Source: DATJLY01 sp035532935 (GTDB lineage: Bacteria; Pseudomonadota; Alphaproteobacteria; ATCC43930; CGMCC-115725). From it: 64,000 nucleotides of DNA. Both the position numbers and the translations under genes were made by a program. The notes under the pieces were generated by a model. It did not search any database. It saw only the letters and a list, made by a program, of their open reading frames with translations, and was not told where the DNA came from. The stretch covers positions 1 through 64,000 of the forward strand of contig DATKQE010000118.1 of NCBI GenBank assembly GCA_035532935.1, read 5' to 3'. Each line of letters begins with the position of its first letter. Positions within the stretch are counted from its first letter, which is position 1. Shown piece by piece: positions 1 through 8,092 of this stretch.

Positions 1-801
1 GGCCGGCAAGATCATGATGTAGACTTCGGGATGGCCGAAGAACCAGAACAGGTTGAGGAACAGCAGCGGATCGCCGCCGCCGGCCGGCTCGAAGAAGGTG
101 GTGCCGAAATTGCGGTCGGTGAGCAGCATGGTGATCGCGCCCGCTAGCACCGGCAGCGCCAGCAGCAGCAGGAACGTGGTCACCAGGATCGACCAGACGA
201 AGAGCGGCATCCGGTGCAGCGTCATCCCCGGTGCGCGCATGTTGAAGATGGTGGTGATGAAGTTGATCGCGCCCAGGATCGAGGACGCGCCGGCGAGATG
301 CAGCGAAAAGATCACCATGTCCACGGACGGACCGGGCTGACCCACGGTCGACAGCGGCGGATAGAGCGTCCAGCCGGTCCCGGCGCCGCCGCCGATCAGG
401 GCCGAGCCCAGCAGCAGGCAGAACGCCGGCACCAGCAGCCAGAAGCTGATGTTGTTCATGCGCGGGAATGCCATGTCGGGCGCGCCGATCATCAGCGGCA
501 CGAACCAGTTGCCGAACCCGCCGATCAGCGCCGGCATCACCACGAAGAAGATCATGGTGAGCCCGTGCGCGGTGATGATCACGTTGTAGAGCTGATGATC
601 GTTGTGGAACAGCAGGTCGCCCGGCTGCATCAGATTGATGCGCATGACGATCGAGAACGCGCCGCCGATGACGCCCGCCACCATCGCGAAGCAGATATAG
701 AGCGTGCCGATGTCCTTGTGGTTGGTGGAGAGGAGCCAGCGCCGGAAAAAGCCCTGAGGACCATGCGCCTCGTGCAGATGCTCGGCATGTGACAAAGCCA
801 T
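1..801 (-). CDS. ctaD: cytochrome c oxidase subunit I, 3' part outside window
   Basis: Catalytic subunit of the aa3-type haem-copper terminal oxidase in the inner membrane; it reduces O2 and pumps protons. The 267 visible codons start at the ATG at 799-801 and run off the left edge. They show the family N-terminus (RRWLLSTNHKDIGTLY), then QLYNVIITAHGL with the low-spin haem ligand His, GGFGNWFVPLMIGAPDMAFPR, and LFWFFGHPEVYIMILP, where the His and Tyr of the Cu_B/cross-linked His-Tyr site lie. Several hydrophobic helices are visible. Alphaproteobacterial ctaD usually follows ctaC, but no ctaC lies upstream here (802-1323 is nearly empty), so this may be a separately transcribed or second copy. 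Identification is very secure; the symbol assumes the standard aa3 nomenclature. Confidence 0.97.
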   Translation of the reverse strand, partial: MALSHAEHLHEAHGPQGFFRRWLLSTNHKDIGTLYICFAMVAGVIGGAFSIVMRINLMQPGDLLFHNDHQLYNVIITAHGLTMIFFVVMPALIGGFGNWFVPLMIGAPDMAFPRMNNISFWLLVPAFCLLLGSALIGGGAGTGWTLYPPLSTVGQPGPSVDMVIFSLHLAGASSILGAINFITTIFNMRAPGMTLHRMPLFVWSILVTTFLLLLALPVLAGAITMLLTDRNFGTTFFEPAGGGDPLLFLNLFWFFGHPEVYIMILPA

Positions 802-943
802 CGGAACCCGACTCCCCTTCGAACTGACATGGGCGTGCGCACCGCGAACGGCCGCGGGCGTCCACCCATCGGAATGAACGCCGGATTACAGGAACCTTGC
901 GGCGGGATTAATAAATTGACAGGAGGCAACTTTCTGCGGCGAA

Positions 944-968
944 CGGCATTTGCCGTGGCGAAATGCCG
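944..968. repeat. 8-bp perfect inverted repeat upstream of ctaD
   Basis: CGGCATTT (944-951) and AAATGCCG (961-968) form a perfect 8-bp stem around a 9-base loop. It lies about 145 bp upstream of the ctaD start in the otherwise nearly empty 802-1323 gap. It could be a regulator site or a hairpin in the ctaD leader; there is no T-tract to make it a clear terminator. Apart from this and the transporter stub at 1044-1177, nothing convincing is seen in the gap. Confidence 0.4.
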
Positions 969-1043
969 CGCACGAGCCAGGCGCCGCCGCCGATCGGCGC
1001 GCCCGCAGAAACCATAATGATCGGTCCGAACGGAGGATGCGCC

Positions 1044-1177
1044 ATGACCCCGACGGTCGATGTCGCCGAATGGATCAACCGGCAGAAGATCAGCCGGCTG
1101 TGGCTCCGTGTCATCGTGTCATTGTCGTGAGCGGTATATGCACGCTGCTCGAGGGGTTCGCCGCGGTTCCGGCCTGA
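1044..1177 (+). pseudogene. frameshifted N-terminal stub of an MFS (aromatic acid:H+ symporter-like) transporter
   Basis: An ATG at 1044, preceded by GGAGGATGCGCC, opens a reading frame MTPTVDVAEWINRQKISRLW that stops after 28 codons. A one-step frame change near 1120 restores a sequence reading VSGICTLLEGFAAVPA, ending at 1177. VDVAxxI(D/N)xxKIS followed by a hydrophobic stretch and LLEGFDA is the typical start of AAHS-family transporters (PcaK-like): the N-terminal tail and first half of TM1, where a conserved Asp (GFD) carries function. Here the frame is broken, GFD has become GFA, and nothing after TM1 remains. The good ribosome site supports a former gene start. The family call rests on about 40 residues. 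Confidence 0.5.
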
Positions 1178-1323
1178 CGCGCCATGCGCCTCGGGGACGG
1201 GCGAGCAAGCAGCGAAAACTCGCCCCGAAGCCGGCGCAAATCCGCCGGCCGCGGGCGCGGCGTCCATTTTTTTGGGCATTCCGCTTAAAGCCAAATTCAA
1301 TCCTCGCGCGATAGCTTCGCGGG

Positions 1324-2967
1324 ATGGCAGCGAACATCGTCAAATTTCCGGTGCGCCGACGCGTGCTGTTGCGGGCGCGCCACGTGCGCGCGCAACAGCA
1401 ACGCCGCACGCCGCGCGTCGAGACCCATCTGCGCGACGCGCAGTCGCTCGCGCTTCTGGGCAGTTGGGAGGTCGACCTCGGCACCGGCGGCACCTTCGTC
1501 TCGGACGAGATGCGGCGCATCTTCGGATGGGCGGCCCAGGATGCGCCCGATCTCGCGCGCGTTCTCGATGTTGTTCATCCCGACGACCGCACCCGTGTGG
1601 ACGAGTGGCTGTGCCGCAACGCGGCCGCGCGTCCGCCCAGGGCCGGATGCTTCTTCCGCATCGTGCGCGGCGACGGCACGCTCGCGACGCTGTTCGGACG
1701 GAGCGCGCTGCGCGCGCCGCGGAACGGCAGCGAGCCGCGCCTCTGCGGCACCGTGCAGGACGTGACCGAGCAGGTCGCCACGGAGCGCGCGATCAACGAG
1801 GCGGCGCATCTCTATCACGACATCTTCGAGCATTGCGCCTGGGGCGTGTTCCAGACGACGGCGGACGGGCGGTATCTCACCGCCAACCCGGCGCTCGCGC
1901 GCATCTACGGCTATGACGGCCCGGCGGAGCTGCTGGCCCGGCTGACCGATATCGGCGGGCAGCTTTATCTCGACCCCGGCCGCCGCGACGAATTCGTCAG
2001 CGCGATGCGCGCCCGCGGCGTGGTCGAGGGTTTCGAGTCGCAGGTCTATCGCCGCGACGGCTCGGTCATCTGGATCGCCGAGACCTGCCGCGAGGTCCGC
2101 ACCAGCACCGGCCGGCTGCTCTATTACGAGGGCACGGTCCGCGACGTGAGCGAGCGCAAGCGCAACGAGGCGGCGTTGCGGCGTGCGACAGCCGCCGCCG
2201 ACGCGGCCAACCGCACGATCCAGACCATCAACCAGGACCTCGAACGCCGCGTCGAGGCGCGGACGGCCGAACTCAAGGCGGTGCAGCACGAGCTGCTGCG
2301 CAAGGAACGGCTCTCGACCCTCGGCAAGCTCACCGCAACGGTGGCGCACGAGCTGCGCAATCCGCTGAGCGCGATCCGCAATTCGCTGCATGTCGCGCGC
2401 GCGGCGGTGGCAGAGCCGGCGCTCGATCGCCCCTTGGGCCGGATCGAACGCAGCATCCGGCGTTGCGACCGCATCCTGTGCGACCTGCTCGACTACGCCC
2501 ATACGCGCCGGCTCGACCGCCGCGCCATCAAGCTCGACGCCTGGCTCGGCAACTGTCTCGACGACTACCGGCACCCGGACGCGATCGTGATCGAGCGCCA
2601 CTTCGGCGCCGGTGAAACGCTGGTACGGCTCGACGGCGAACGCTTCGTGCGCGCGATCGACAATGTCCTCGACAATGCCGTGCAGTCGCTCGAGGAATGT
2701 GGCGATGCCGCCGTGCGGCGGATTACCGTCGCCACCACCGTCGCCGAGCGGGTGACGATCGTCATCGCCGATACCGGCCCAGGCATTCCCCCGGATATCC
2801 TGCCCAACGTGTTCGACCCCCTGTTCAGCACCAAGAGCTTCGGCACCGGGCTTGGGCTGCCGACCGTCAAGCAGATCGTCGAGTTGCACGATGGCACCGT
2901 GGACCTGACCAGCACGCCGGGGCGCGGCACCGAGATCCGCATTACGCTGCCGCGTGCCCAGCGCTGA
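1324..2967 (+). CDS. PAS-domain sensor histidine kinase
   Basis: Predicted soluble two-component sensor kinase of 547 residues. Two PAS folds come first: about residues 37-145 (LLGSWEVDLGTG... TVQDVTEQ) and about 160-280 (FEHCAWGVFQTTADGRYL... GTVRDVSERK). A coiled linker follows (QDLERRVEARTAELKAV), then a HisKA dimerisation domain with the H-box AHELRNPLSAIRNS, phospho-acceptor His342. The C-terminal HATPase has an N-box (DNVLDNAVQSL), G1 (ADTGPGIP) and G2 (GTGLGLPTVK). No transmembrane segment is seen, so it should sense a cytoplasmic or diffusible signal; PAS ligand type cannot be told. No response regulator is adjacent. The nearest is the lone receiver at 18918, a possible but unproven partner. 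The ATG at 1324 gives the full PAS N-terminus. Confidence 0.93.
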   Translation: MAANIVKFPVRRRVLLRARHVRAQQQRRTPRVETHLRDAQSLALLGSWEVDLGTGGTFVSDEMRRIFGWAAQDAPDLARVLDVVHPDDRTRVDEWLCRNAAARPPRAGCFFRIVRGDGTLATLFGRSALRAPRNGSEPRLCGTVQDVTEQVATERAINEAAHLYHDIFEHCAWGVFQTTADGRYLTANPALARIYGYDGPAELLARLTDIGGQLYLDPGRRDEFVSAMRARGVVEGFESQVYRRDGSVIWIAETCREVRTSTGRLLYYEGTVRDVSERKRNEAALRRATAAADAANRTIQTINQDLERRVEARTAELKAVQHELLRKERLSTLGKLTATVAHELRNPLSAIRNSLHVARAAVAEPALDRPLGRIERSIRRCDRILCDLLDYAHTRRLDRRAIKLDAWLGNCLDDYRHPDAIVIERHFGAGETLVRLDGERFVRAIDNVLDNAVQSLEECGDAAVRRITVATTVAERVTIVIADTGPGIPPDILPNVFDPLFSTKSFGTGLGLPTVKQIVELHDGTVDLTSTPGRGTEIRITLPRAQR

Positions 2968-3051
2968 GGCGCTTGATCCCCGCCGCCCGATGCCTAAACT
3001 TGCGGCATTGCCATGCGGCACGCGGAATTGGGACCGACCGCGCGGCAGCAA

Positions 3052-3068
3052 GCCGGTGGATAACCGGC
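3052..3068. repeat. hairpin GCCGGT-loop-ACCGGC
   Basis: A perfect 6-bp stem (3052-3057 with 3063-3068) around a 5-base loop, followed by the AT-rich stretch attaacatatct. It sits between the histidine kinase and the small secreted-protein gene. It may be a weak terminator or an operator for the downstream gene; the lack of a T-run leaves this open. Confidence 0.3.
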
Positions 3069-3129
3069 ATTAACATATCTGGCGTGGGCTTTGCTTCAGC
3101 GTGTTGGCTGGACTATGGCGGAGGCGCTC

Positions 3130-3519
3130 ATGTCTCACCGTTCGTCATTGGTCGGCGCGCTTTTGCGGCGCGCGCGCCTGCATCGCTTCCTGGGTTTCGC
3201 CGTCATTCCGGCCGCCGCGCTGCTGGCAGCGTCGGTCGGCCTGGCGCGGCCGCCGGCGAATGCCGACCCGGCACTGGCGCCCTGGTACCAGAGCCTGCGC
3301 CAGCCCGGAACCCAGGTGTCCTGTTGCTCCCTGGCCGATTGCCGACCGACCGATTACCGCACCGGCGCCAACGGCTATGAGGCGTATATCGAAGGAAGCT
3401 GGGTCGCCGTGCCGCCCGACAAGGTACTGCGCCGGGTCGATAATCCGACCGGGCGGGCAGTGGTGTGCTACCTGCCGGGCTGGGGCATTCTCTGCTTCGT
3501 GACGCCGGACGAGGCATAG
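3130..3519 (+). CDS. small secreted protein of unknown function
   Basis: A 129-residue protein from the ATG at 3130, which has GGAGG about 8 bases upstream; an in-frame ATG at 3091 lacks a good site. A basic N-terminus and a hydrophobic stretch (FLGFAVIPAAALLAASVGLA) make a likely Sec signal peptide, so the mature part should be periplasmic. The mature part has a CC pair (VSCCSLADCRPTDY), a conserved-looking W-VPP segment, NPTGRAVVCYLPGW and a last Cys (ILCFV). This arrangement recurs in small uncharacterised rhizobial-type exported proteins; the four or five Cys suggest disulfides or metal binding. I do not recognise a function. It stands alone, with a hairpin right after its stop. Confidence 0.75.
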   Translation: MSHRSSLVGALLRRARLHRFLGFAVIPAAALLAASVGLARPPANADPALAPWYQSLRQPGTQVSCCSLADCRPTDYRTGANGYEAYIEGSWVAVPPDKVLRRVDNPTGRAVVCYLPGWGILCFVTPDEA

Positions 3520-3541
3520 CGGCGCGGCGTACCCCGCGCCG
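3520..3541 (+). terminator. GC-rich hairpin after the secreted-protein gene
   Basis: CGGCGCGG (3520-3527) and CCGCGCCG (3534-3541) make a perfect 8-bp stem around a 6-base loop. It starts one base after the TAG stop at 3517-3519. Position and stem strength fit transcription termination, but there is no following T-tract, so it may be rho-assisted or an RNA-stabilising hairpin. Confidence 0.45.
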
Positions 3542-3664
3542 TCGCGCCGACGAGATCGCAGCAGCGGCCCGGACAGGTCGCGGTCGTCCTCTTGACCCTG
3601 CCGTCAGCGCGGTGCTCTTCTTTCCCTCGGCGGAGCGATGCCTTCACGCCCGAGGGGAAACGAC

Positions 3665-4723
3665 ATGGCGGCCACCACTCACATCTATGCCGGCGCGGCG
3701 CGCTGGCGTGCCAAGGGCAAGCTTGCGGGGGTATTTCGGGCCGACCCCGACGAGGGACGCTGGGAGCATCTGACGCGCGGACTGCCCGACGACATCCACG
3801 TCCAGGCGATCACCGTCCATCCGCGCGAGCCCGATGTCGTCTTCGCCGGAACCCATGACGGCCCCTATCGCAGCACCGACCGCGGCGAGCATTGGGAAAA
3901 ACTCGACTTCCCCGACCGCAACATGCAGGTGTGGTCCATCCTGGTTCATCCGGAACGGCCCCGGACCGTCTTCGTCGGCACCGCGCCGGTTGCGGTCTAT
4001 CGCAGCGACGACGGCGGCGATCACTGGCGCTTGCTGTCGCGGCCGCAGCTTCCGGCGCGCTGCGAGATGGGCTTCGCGCCGCGCGTGATGCGGCTCGCGG
4101 TCGACCCGCAGAACCCCGATTTCCTCTACGCGCCGCTCGAGGTGAACGGCGTCATGCGCAGCCGCGATGGCGGCGAGAGCTGGCAGGATTGCAGCGCCGA
4201 TCTGATCCGCCTCGCCGTGCAGCCCCATCTCAAGAGCGCGATCGGCACCAAGATGGAATCGGAGGGCATGCTCGATTGCCACGCGCTTTGCGTCACGCCG
4301 GCCGATCCCGGCGGGGTGTTCGTCGCGCTGCGCATGGGCCTTTTCCACAGCAGCGATCGCGGCGAGACCTGGGCGGACATGGAGGTGAAGCGCTTTTCGC
4401 CGCTCACCTATGGCCGCGACGTCCGGGTTTCGTTTCAGGACCCGCGTATTCTTTATGCCTGTCTCAGCGTCGAGGCGTTCGGCAAGACCGGATCGGTCTG
4501 CCGTTCCGACGATGTCGGCCGGACCTGGCGGCGCCTCGACCACGGCGTCGCGCCGCGCGGTACGATGATGAATTTGGCGCTCCATCCGCGCGATCCGGAC
4601 CAGGTTTATTCGATCGCTCGCGGCGGCCAGGCGTTCGGCACCCGCGACGGCGGCAAGACCTGGCGCGAATACCTGCTCCCGGAGGGCGTCAGCCCCGATT
4701 GTTACGCCATCGCCTGCGGCTGA
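3665..4723 (+). CDS. BNR/Asp-box beta-propeller protein (sialidase/VPS10-like fold)
   Basis: A 352-residue cytoplasmic protein made of repeated Asp-box (BNR) turns: YRSTDRGEHW, YRSDDGGDHW, MRSRDGGESW, FHSSDRGETW, CRSDDVGRTW and FGTRDGGKTW. Each is preceded by a strand of the type DPQNPDFLYAPL. This is the seven-bladed propeller pattern of exo-alpha-sialidase/photosystem-assembly-factor-like proteins. Such propellers in bacteria are mostly of unknown role; catalytic sialidase arginines are not evident. The start at 3665 follows gaggggaaacgac; an upstream in-frame ATG at 3638 is less likely. No signal peptide is seen. The gene is not clearly in an operon with the hydrolase at 5008, 284 bp away. 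Confidence 0.85.
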   Translation: MAATTHIYAGAARWRAKGKLAGVFRADPDEGRWEHLTRGLPDDIHVQAITVHPREPDVVFAGTHDGPYRSTDRGEHWEKLDFPDRNMQVWSILVHPERPRTVFVGTAPVAVYRSDDGGDHWRLLSRPQLPARCEMGFAPRVMRLAVDPQNPDFLYAPLEVNGVMRSRDGGESWQDCSADLIRLAVQPHLKSAIGTKMESEGMLDCHALCVTPADPGGVFVALRMGLFHSSDRGETWADMEVKRFSPLTYGRDVRVSFQDPRILYACLSVEAFGKTGSVCRSDDVGRTWRRLDHGVAPRGTMMNLALHPRDPDQVYSIARGGQAFGTRDGGKTWREYLLPEGVSPDCYAIACG

Positions 4724-4824
4724 GGCGGCGTCGGCGGAAGGTCAAGAACGCGGCGCAGCGAACAACAGGGTCTCGCCGAAACGCGGCACGCGGAACGCAT
4801 CCGGCGGCCCGCCCTTGCGGGCGA

Positions 4825-4926
4825 GCGCCGCCGCCAGCGCCGAAGATCGGCGTGGCTCTTGGCGGTGGCGACATGCGGATTGAAGAAGCGCTCGCCATCG
4901 CAATGATCGGACGCCGGATCCGCCAT
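4825..4926 (-). pseudogene. possible N-terminal stub of an MBL-fold hydrolase
   Basis: Between the BNR gene and the CocE-type gene, the minus strand reads MADPASDHCDGERFFNPH and then a segment ending LRRW. The pattern SDH-(F)-DG-x-(R/K)-FFNP, followed 15-25 residues later by LxRW, is the signature start of the NAPE-PLD/UlaG-like metallo-beta-lactamase-fold proteins. Here the usual Phe after SDH is Cys. The Zn-binding HxHxDH region is absent, and the frame degenerates into Arg-rich translation. It looks like the remains of a gene whose body was deleted. The match is short, so chance remains possible. Confidence 0.4.
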
Positions 4927-5007
4927 GGCTGTGGAGAATATCGCGCCGCGTCGCGTCGTGGTATGTCAGCGCCATGGCGCCGGGAAGGGCGCGGAGGGAG
5001 GAGTGCG

Positions 5008-6660
5008 ATGACGAACGACGCCCCGGCGCTGCCGGCGCCGCGCGAGGTCAAGATCCGGGTCCATGACGGCGTCGAGATCGCTGTGGCGCTCTACATGCCC
5101 GAGGGCGACGGCCCGTTCCCGGCGCTGCTCGCGCCCTCGCCTTATCGCTACGACAACAACATCCTGCCGGCCAGTCCGCAATTCCTGTGGCGCGAGACCG
5201 GGCCGATCGAATTCTATCTGAAGCAGGGTTATGTCTATGCCTTCATGGACGTGCGCGGCTGCGGCCGGTCGGGCGGCGAGTTCCGGCTGCTCGACCGCTC
5301 GGAACAGCGCGACCTCTATGACGTGATCGAATGGCTCGGGCATCAGCCCTGGTCGAACGGCAAGGTCGGCGGCATCGGCCAGTCCTATTTCTGCATGTCG
5401 CAATGGTGGATGGCGATCCAGAAGCCGCCGTCGCTCGCCTGCATCGCCGCCTTCGACGGGCTCAACGATCCCTACCGCGCCTCGGTGTATCAGGGCGGCA
5501 TCCTCGGCGATTTCTTCGGCGCCTATTGGTGGAACCAGAACCGCATCATCAATCGTCATCCCGCCAACGGCGCCCCGCCGCGCGAGCAGAGCTGCGATCT
5601 CAACCTGCTGCTGCAGCAGCATCCGACCTACGACGATTTCTGGCGCGAGCGCTCGGCCTTCGAGCGGCTCGACGCGATCGAGGTGCCGCTTTATTCGATC
5701 GGCATCTGGGGCAAGGTCGATCTCCACACCCGCGGCAATATCGAGGGCTTCCGCCGCGCCAAAGGCCCGCGCAAGCTGCGCATGAACGGTCCGGTCAACG
5801 CGTTCGCCGCCAATCGCGAGTTCAACAGCGTGGCACTGCACGAGAGCCTGCTGCTGCCGTTCTACGACCATTATCTCAAGGGCAGGGAGACGGACTACGC
5901 GCGCCGGCCCGCGGTCGAATATTACGTGCGCGGCGCCGACGCGGTGCGCAGTGCCGATACCTGGCCGCCCGCGGGCGTGCGCTACGTCACCTGGCATCTC
6001 AGCGCGGAAAAGAGCGGCAGCGTTACCTCGCTCAACGACGGCAGCCTCACGCGCGCTCCTGCCGCGGGTGCCGCGACCACCTCATATTCCTATCCCGATC
6101 CGGGCTGGATGATGGGCGTCGTCGGCATGGGACCCAACAGCTTGCCCGATCCGGCGCGCCGCGTGCTCACCTTCGCGACGGCGCCGCTCGCCCAGGATCT
6201 TGAGATCGCGGGGCCGATCAAGCTCACGCTCTACGCCGCCTCGACGTGCACCGACACGGATTTCTTCGTCAAGCTGTCGGAGCAACTGCCGCAGGCGCCG
6301 GAGGACCGCGCCAAGGGGCTCAACCCGGCGTCGTTCTGGATCACCAAGGGCTGGCTGCGCGCCTCGCATCGCGCGCTCGACACGGCGCGGAGCACCGAGA
6401 TGGAGCCCTATCACACCCATGCCGATCCCGCGCCGATCGTGTCCGGGACGGTCTATCGCTTCGACATCAGCATCGAGCCCATGGCGCATCGCTTCAAGAA
6501 GGGGAGCCGCGTCCGGCTCGAGATCGTCAACGGCGATTCGGTGGTGACCGACGTGCTGTGGACGCACTATTACAACCCGAACAAGATCGGCGCCGATACG
6601 ATCCACCATTCGCCGGCACATCCCTCGGCGCTGGTGCTGCCGGTGATGGATGGGGCATGA
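5008..6660 (+). CDS. CocE/NonD-family (X-Pro dipeptidyl-peptidase S15-like) hydrolase
   Basis: A 550-residue serine hydrolase of the family with cocaine esterase, alpha-amino-acid ester hydrolases and glutaryl-7-ACA acylases. The alpha/beta-hydrolase core shows MDVRGCGRSGGEF (oxyanion/strand region) and the nucleophile elbow GIGQSYFC with Ser126. The C-terminal jelly-roll domain typical of S15 enzymes follows (DLEIAGPIKLTLYAAS... FKKGSRVRLEIVNGD). Length is normal for the family. ATG at 5008 has GGAGGGAGGAG just upstream. The GST gene follows almost at once, so the two are probably co-transcribed. The substrate (ester or amide, perhaps aromatic) cannot be read from sequence. No signal peptide is seen, so it is cytoplasmic. 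Confidence 0.92.
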   Translation: MTNDAPALPAPREVKIRVHDGVEIAVALYMPEGDGPFPALLAPSPYRYDNNILPASPQFLWRETGPIEFYLKQGYVYAFMDVRGCGRSGGEFRLLDRSEQRDLYDVIEWLGHQPWSNGKVGGIGQSYFCMSQWWMAIQKPPSLACIAAFDGLNDPYRASVYQGGILGDFFGAYWWNQNRIINRHPANGAPPREQSCDLNLLLQQHPTYDDFWRERSAFERLDAIEVPLYSIGIWGKVDLHTRGNIEGFRRAKGPRKLRMNGPVNAFAANREFNSVALHESLLLPFYDHYLKGRETDYARRPAVEYYVRGADAVRSADTWPPAGVRYVTWHLSAEKSGSVTSLNDGSLTRAPAAGAATTSYSYPDPGWMMGVVGMGPNSLPDPARRVLTFATAPLAQDLEIAGPIKLTLYAASTCTDTDFFVKLSEQLPQAPEDRAKGLNPASFWITKGWLRASHRALDTARSTEMEPYHTHADPAPIVSGTVYRFDISIEPMAHRFKKGSRVRLEIVNGDSVVTDVLWTHYYNPNKIGADTIHHSPAHPSALVLPVMDGA

Positions 6661-6677
6661 CGAACGGGAGCGGCGAC

Positions 6678-7298
6678 ATGCTGAAGATCTGGGGACGGGC
6701 GAATTCGGTCAATGTGCAGAAGGTGCTGTGGTGCGCGGACGAGTTGGGCGTGCCCTATGAGCGCTTCGATGTCGGCGGCGCGTTCGGCGGCAACCGCGAG
6801 CCGCAATATCTGCACATGAACCCCAACGCGCTCGTCCCGACCGTCGAGGATGACGGGCTGGTGCTGTGGGAATCGAACACGGTGGTGCGCTATCTCGCGG
6901 CGAAGCACGGCCTGGGAACACTGTGCCCGCGCGATTGGGGCCAGCGCGCCCTCGTCGAGCGCTGGATGGACTGGCAGCTTTCGACCGTGCACGGCCCCAT
7001 GGCGACGATCTTCATCGGCCTCGTCCGCACGAAGCCGGAACAGCGCGACATGAAGGCGATCGAGGCGGCGCGGCAGGCGATGGACGAGATCTGGTCGCGG
7101 CTCGACCGCCACCTCGCCGACCGTTCCTTCATCGGCGGCGCCGGGATGACGATGGGCGACATCCCGGTCGGCTGCTTCGTCTACCGCTGGTTCAACCTCG
7201 CGATCGAGCGCAACGACCGGCCGCATCTCAGGGCGTGGTACGAACGGCTGACGGCGCGTCCCGCCTATCGCCAGCACGTCATGATCACGATGACCTGA
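6678..7298 (+). CDS. glutathione S-transferase
   Basis: Cytosolic GST-fold protein of 206 residues. The N-terminal thioredoxin-like domain runs MLKIWGRANSVNVQKVLWCA... with the family's VP turn (NALVPTVEDDGLVLWESNTVVRYLA), whose ES contacts the gamma-glutamyl of glutathione. The all-helical C-terminal domain includes FIGGAGMTMGDI, an N-capping-box type motif. It likely conjugates or isomerises an electrophile. The start at 6678 is chosen for its gggag 7 bases upstream. An ATG at 6657 that overlaps the preceding stop (ATGA) is the alternative, adding MTNGSGD. Translational coupling to the CocE-like hydrolase suggests one detoxification or catabolic unit. Confidence 0.92.
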   Translation: MLKIWGRANSVNVQKVLWCADELGVPYERFDVGGAFGGNREPQYLHMNPNALVPTVEDDGLVLWESNTVVRYLAAKHGLGTLCPRDWGQRALVERWMDWQLSTVHGPMATIFIGLVRTKPEQRDMKAIEAARQAMDEIWSRLDRHLADRSFIGGAGMTMGDIPVGCFVYRWFNLAIERNDRPHLRAWYERLTARPAYRQHVMITMT

Positions 7299-7346
7299 CG
7301 CCGGGACCTGACGCCGGGACCAGACGCCGGGACCTGGCTCCGGCGC
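7295..7346. repeat. 13-bp tandem repeat, 3 copies plus a degenerate fourth
   Basis: The unit CTGACGCCGGGAC occurs at 7295-7307 and 7308-7320, with one mismatch at 7321-7333, and a decayed copy at 7334-7346. The first copy contains the GST stop codon. The array fills the convergent gap between the GST and TetR genes. Slippage duplication is the likely origin; a role in termination is possible but not shown. Confidence 0.8.
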
Positions 7347-7355
7347 GCCGCCCGG

Positions 7356-7973
7356 TCAGGCGCTGCGGCAGGCGTGGCCGGCGACGATCCCCTGAAGCAT
7401 CTCGACGAGACGCGCGGCGGGGCCGTTGGGGCCGACGCTTTGCCGGCTGACGAGCGCGCCTTCGCACAGGAGGAAGATCTCGTCGGCGACCAGGTCGGGA
7501 TCGTCGAGGGACGCGCTGCGGCACATCGTAACGAGCCGCTCGCGCGCCTGGCGCTTGTAGTCCTCGACCACGCGGCGCGCCGGATGGTTGCGGTCCGGCA
7601 GTTCGATGGCGGTGTTGACGAAGGCACAGCCGCGATGGGCCTCGTTGGTCTTGTACTCGCCGAGAAAGCGCAGCCAGGCGAACAGCTCGCCCAGCGGGTC
7701 GCCCGCATGTGCCGCCGCGATCCGGGTACGGGCGGCGTCCATTTCGGCGGCAAGCCGGCGCAGGCACTCGGCAACCAGCTCGTCCTTCGAGGCGAAATGG
7801 CGGTAGAGCGTCATCTTGTTGGTGCCGGCGGCTTCGGCGATGGCATCGACGCCGACGGCGTGAATGCCATGGCGATAGAACAGGTCGCGCGCGACGGCGA
7901 GAATCCGTTCCCGCGGTGGCGCGGACACGGCCGGCGCGTCCGCAACGGAGAGTTCGAGCGAGGTCAAAGGCAT
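7356..7973 (-). CDS. TetR/AcrR-family transcriptional regulator
   Basis: DNA-binding repressor of 205 residues. The N-terminal helix-turn-helix region reads RERILAVARDLFYRHG... VDAIAEAAGTNKMTLYRHF, the standard TetR alpha1-alpha4 pattern with the recognition helix at NKMTLYRHF. The C-terminal half (FLGEYKTNEAHRGCAFVNTAIEL... ) resembles the TetR C-terminal type with GCxFxNxAxE, often found in regulators of oxidoreductase or efflux genes. The ATG at 7973 is preferred: aggggg and gagga precede it, while the upstream ATG at 7994 lies inside the operator region. Two TACcgTTmaGTA-type sites lie between this gene and the divergent small gene at 8093, suggesting autoregulation and control of that gene. 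Confidence 0.92.
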   Translation of the reverse strand: MPLTSLELSVADAPAVSAPPRERILAVARDLFYRHGIHAVGVDAIAEAAGTNKMTLYRHFASKDELVAECLRRLAAEMDAARTRIAAAHAGDPLGELFAWLRFLGEYKTNEAHRGCAFVNTAIELPDRNHPARRVVEDYKRQARERLVTMCRSASLDDPDLVADEIFLLCEGALVSRQSVGPNGPAARLVEMLQGIVAGHACRSA

Positions 7974-7996
7974 TTCCTCATTCCCCCTTGACATGT

Positions 7997-8037
7997 TACT
8001 TAACGGTAAGTATCTTGTCGGGTGTTACCGTTCAGTA
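7997..8037. promoter_or_regulatory. pair of TetR-type operator-like palindromes
   Basis: TACTTAACGGTA (7997-8008; the longer palindrome TACTTA-ACGG-TAAGTA runs to 8012) and TACCGTTCAGTA (8026-8037) are two imperfect copies, in opposite orientation, of the 12-bp pattern TACCG-TT-CGGTA common to TetR-family operators. Their centres are 29 bp apart. They lie directly upstream of the TetR gene and in the divergent gap to the gene at 8093, a typical place for autorepression. Recognition by this particular TetR is inferred. Confidence 0.6.
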
Positions 8038-8092
8038 CCGGATATATAACACTTCCGTAACGCGTTTGCCACCTTTTCGGTGGGAGGTTCCG

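Noticed and set aside
915..926. TTGACA followed by AGGAGG in the gap at 802-1323
   Set aside because: No -10 at a suitable distance and no start codon in range with a plausible frame; probably chance.
908..1300. 130-residue minus-strand frame in the gap upstream of ctaD
   Set aside because: No ribosome site, no recognisable domain, and it overlaps the transporter stub whose plus-strand reading matches a family.
7295..7346. CRISPR array
   Set aside because: The 13-bp units are contiguous with no spacers, so this is a simple tandem repeat.
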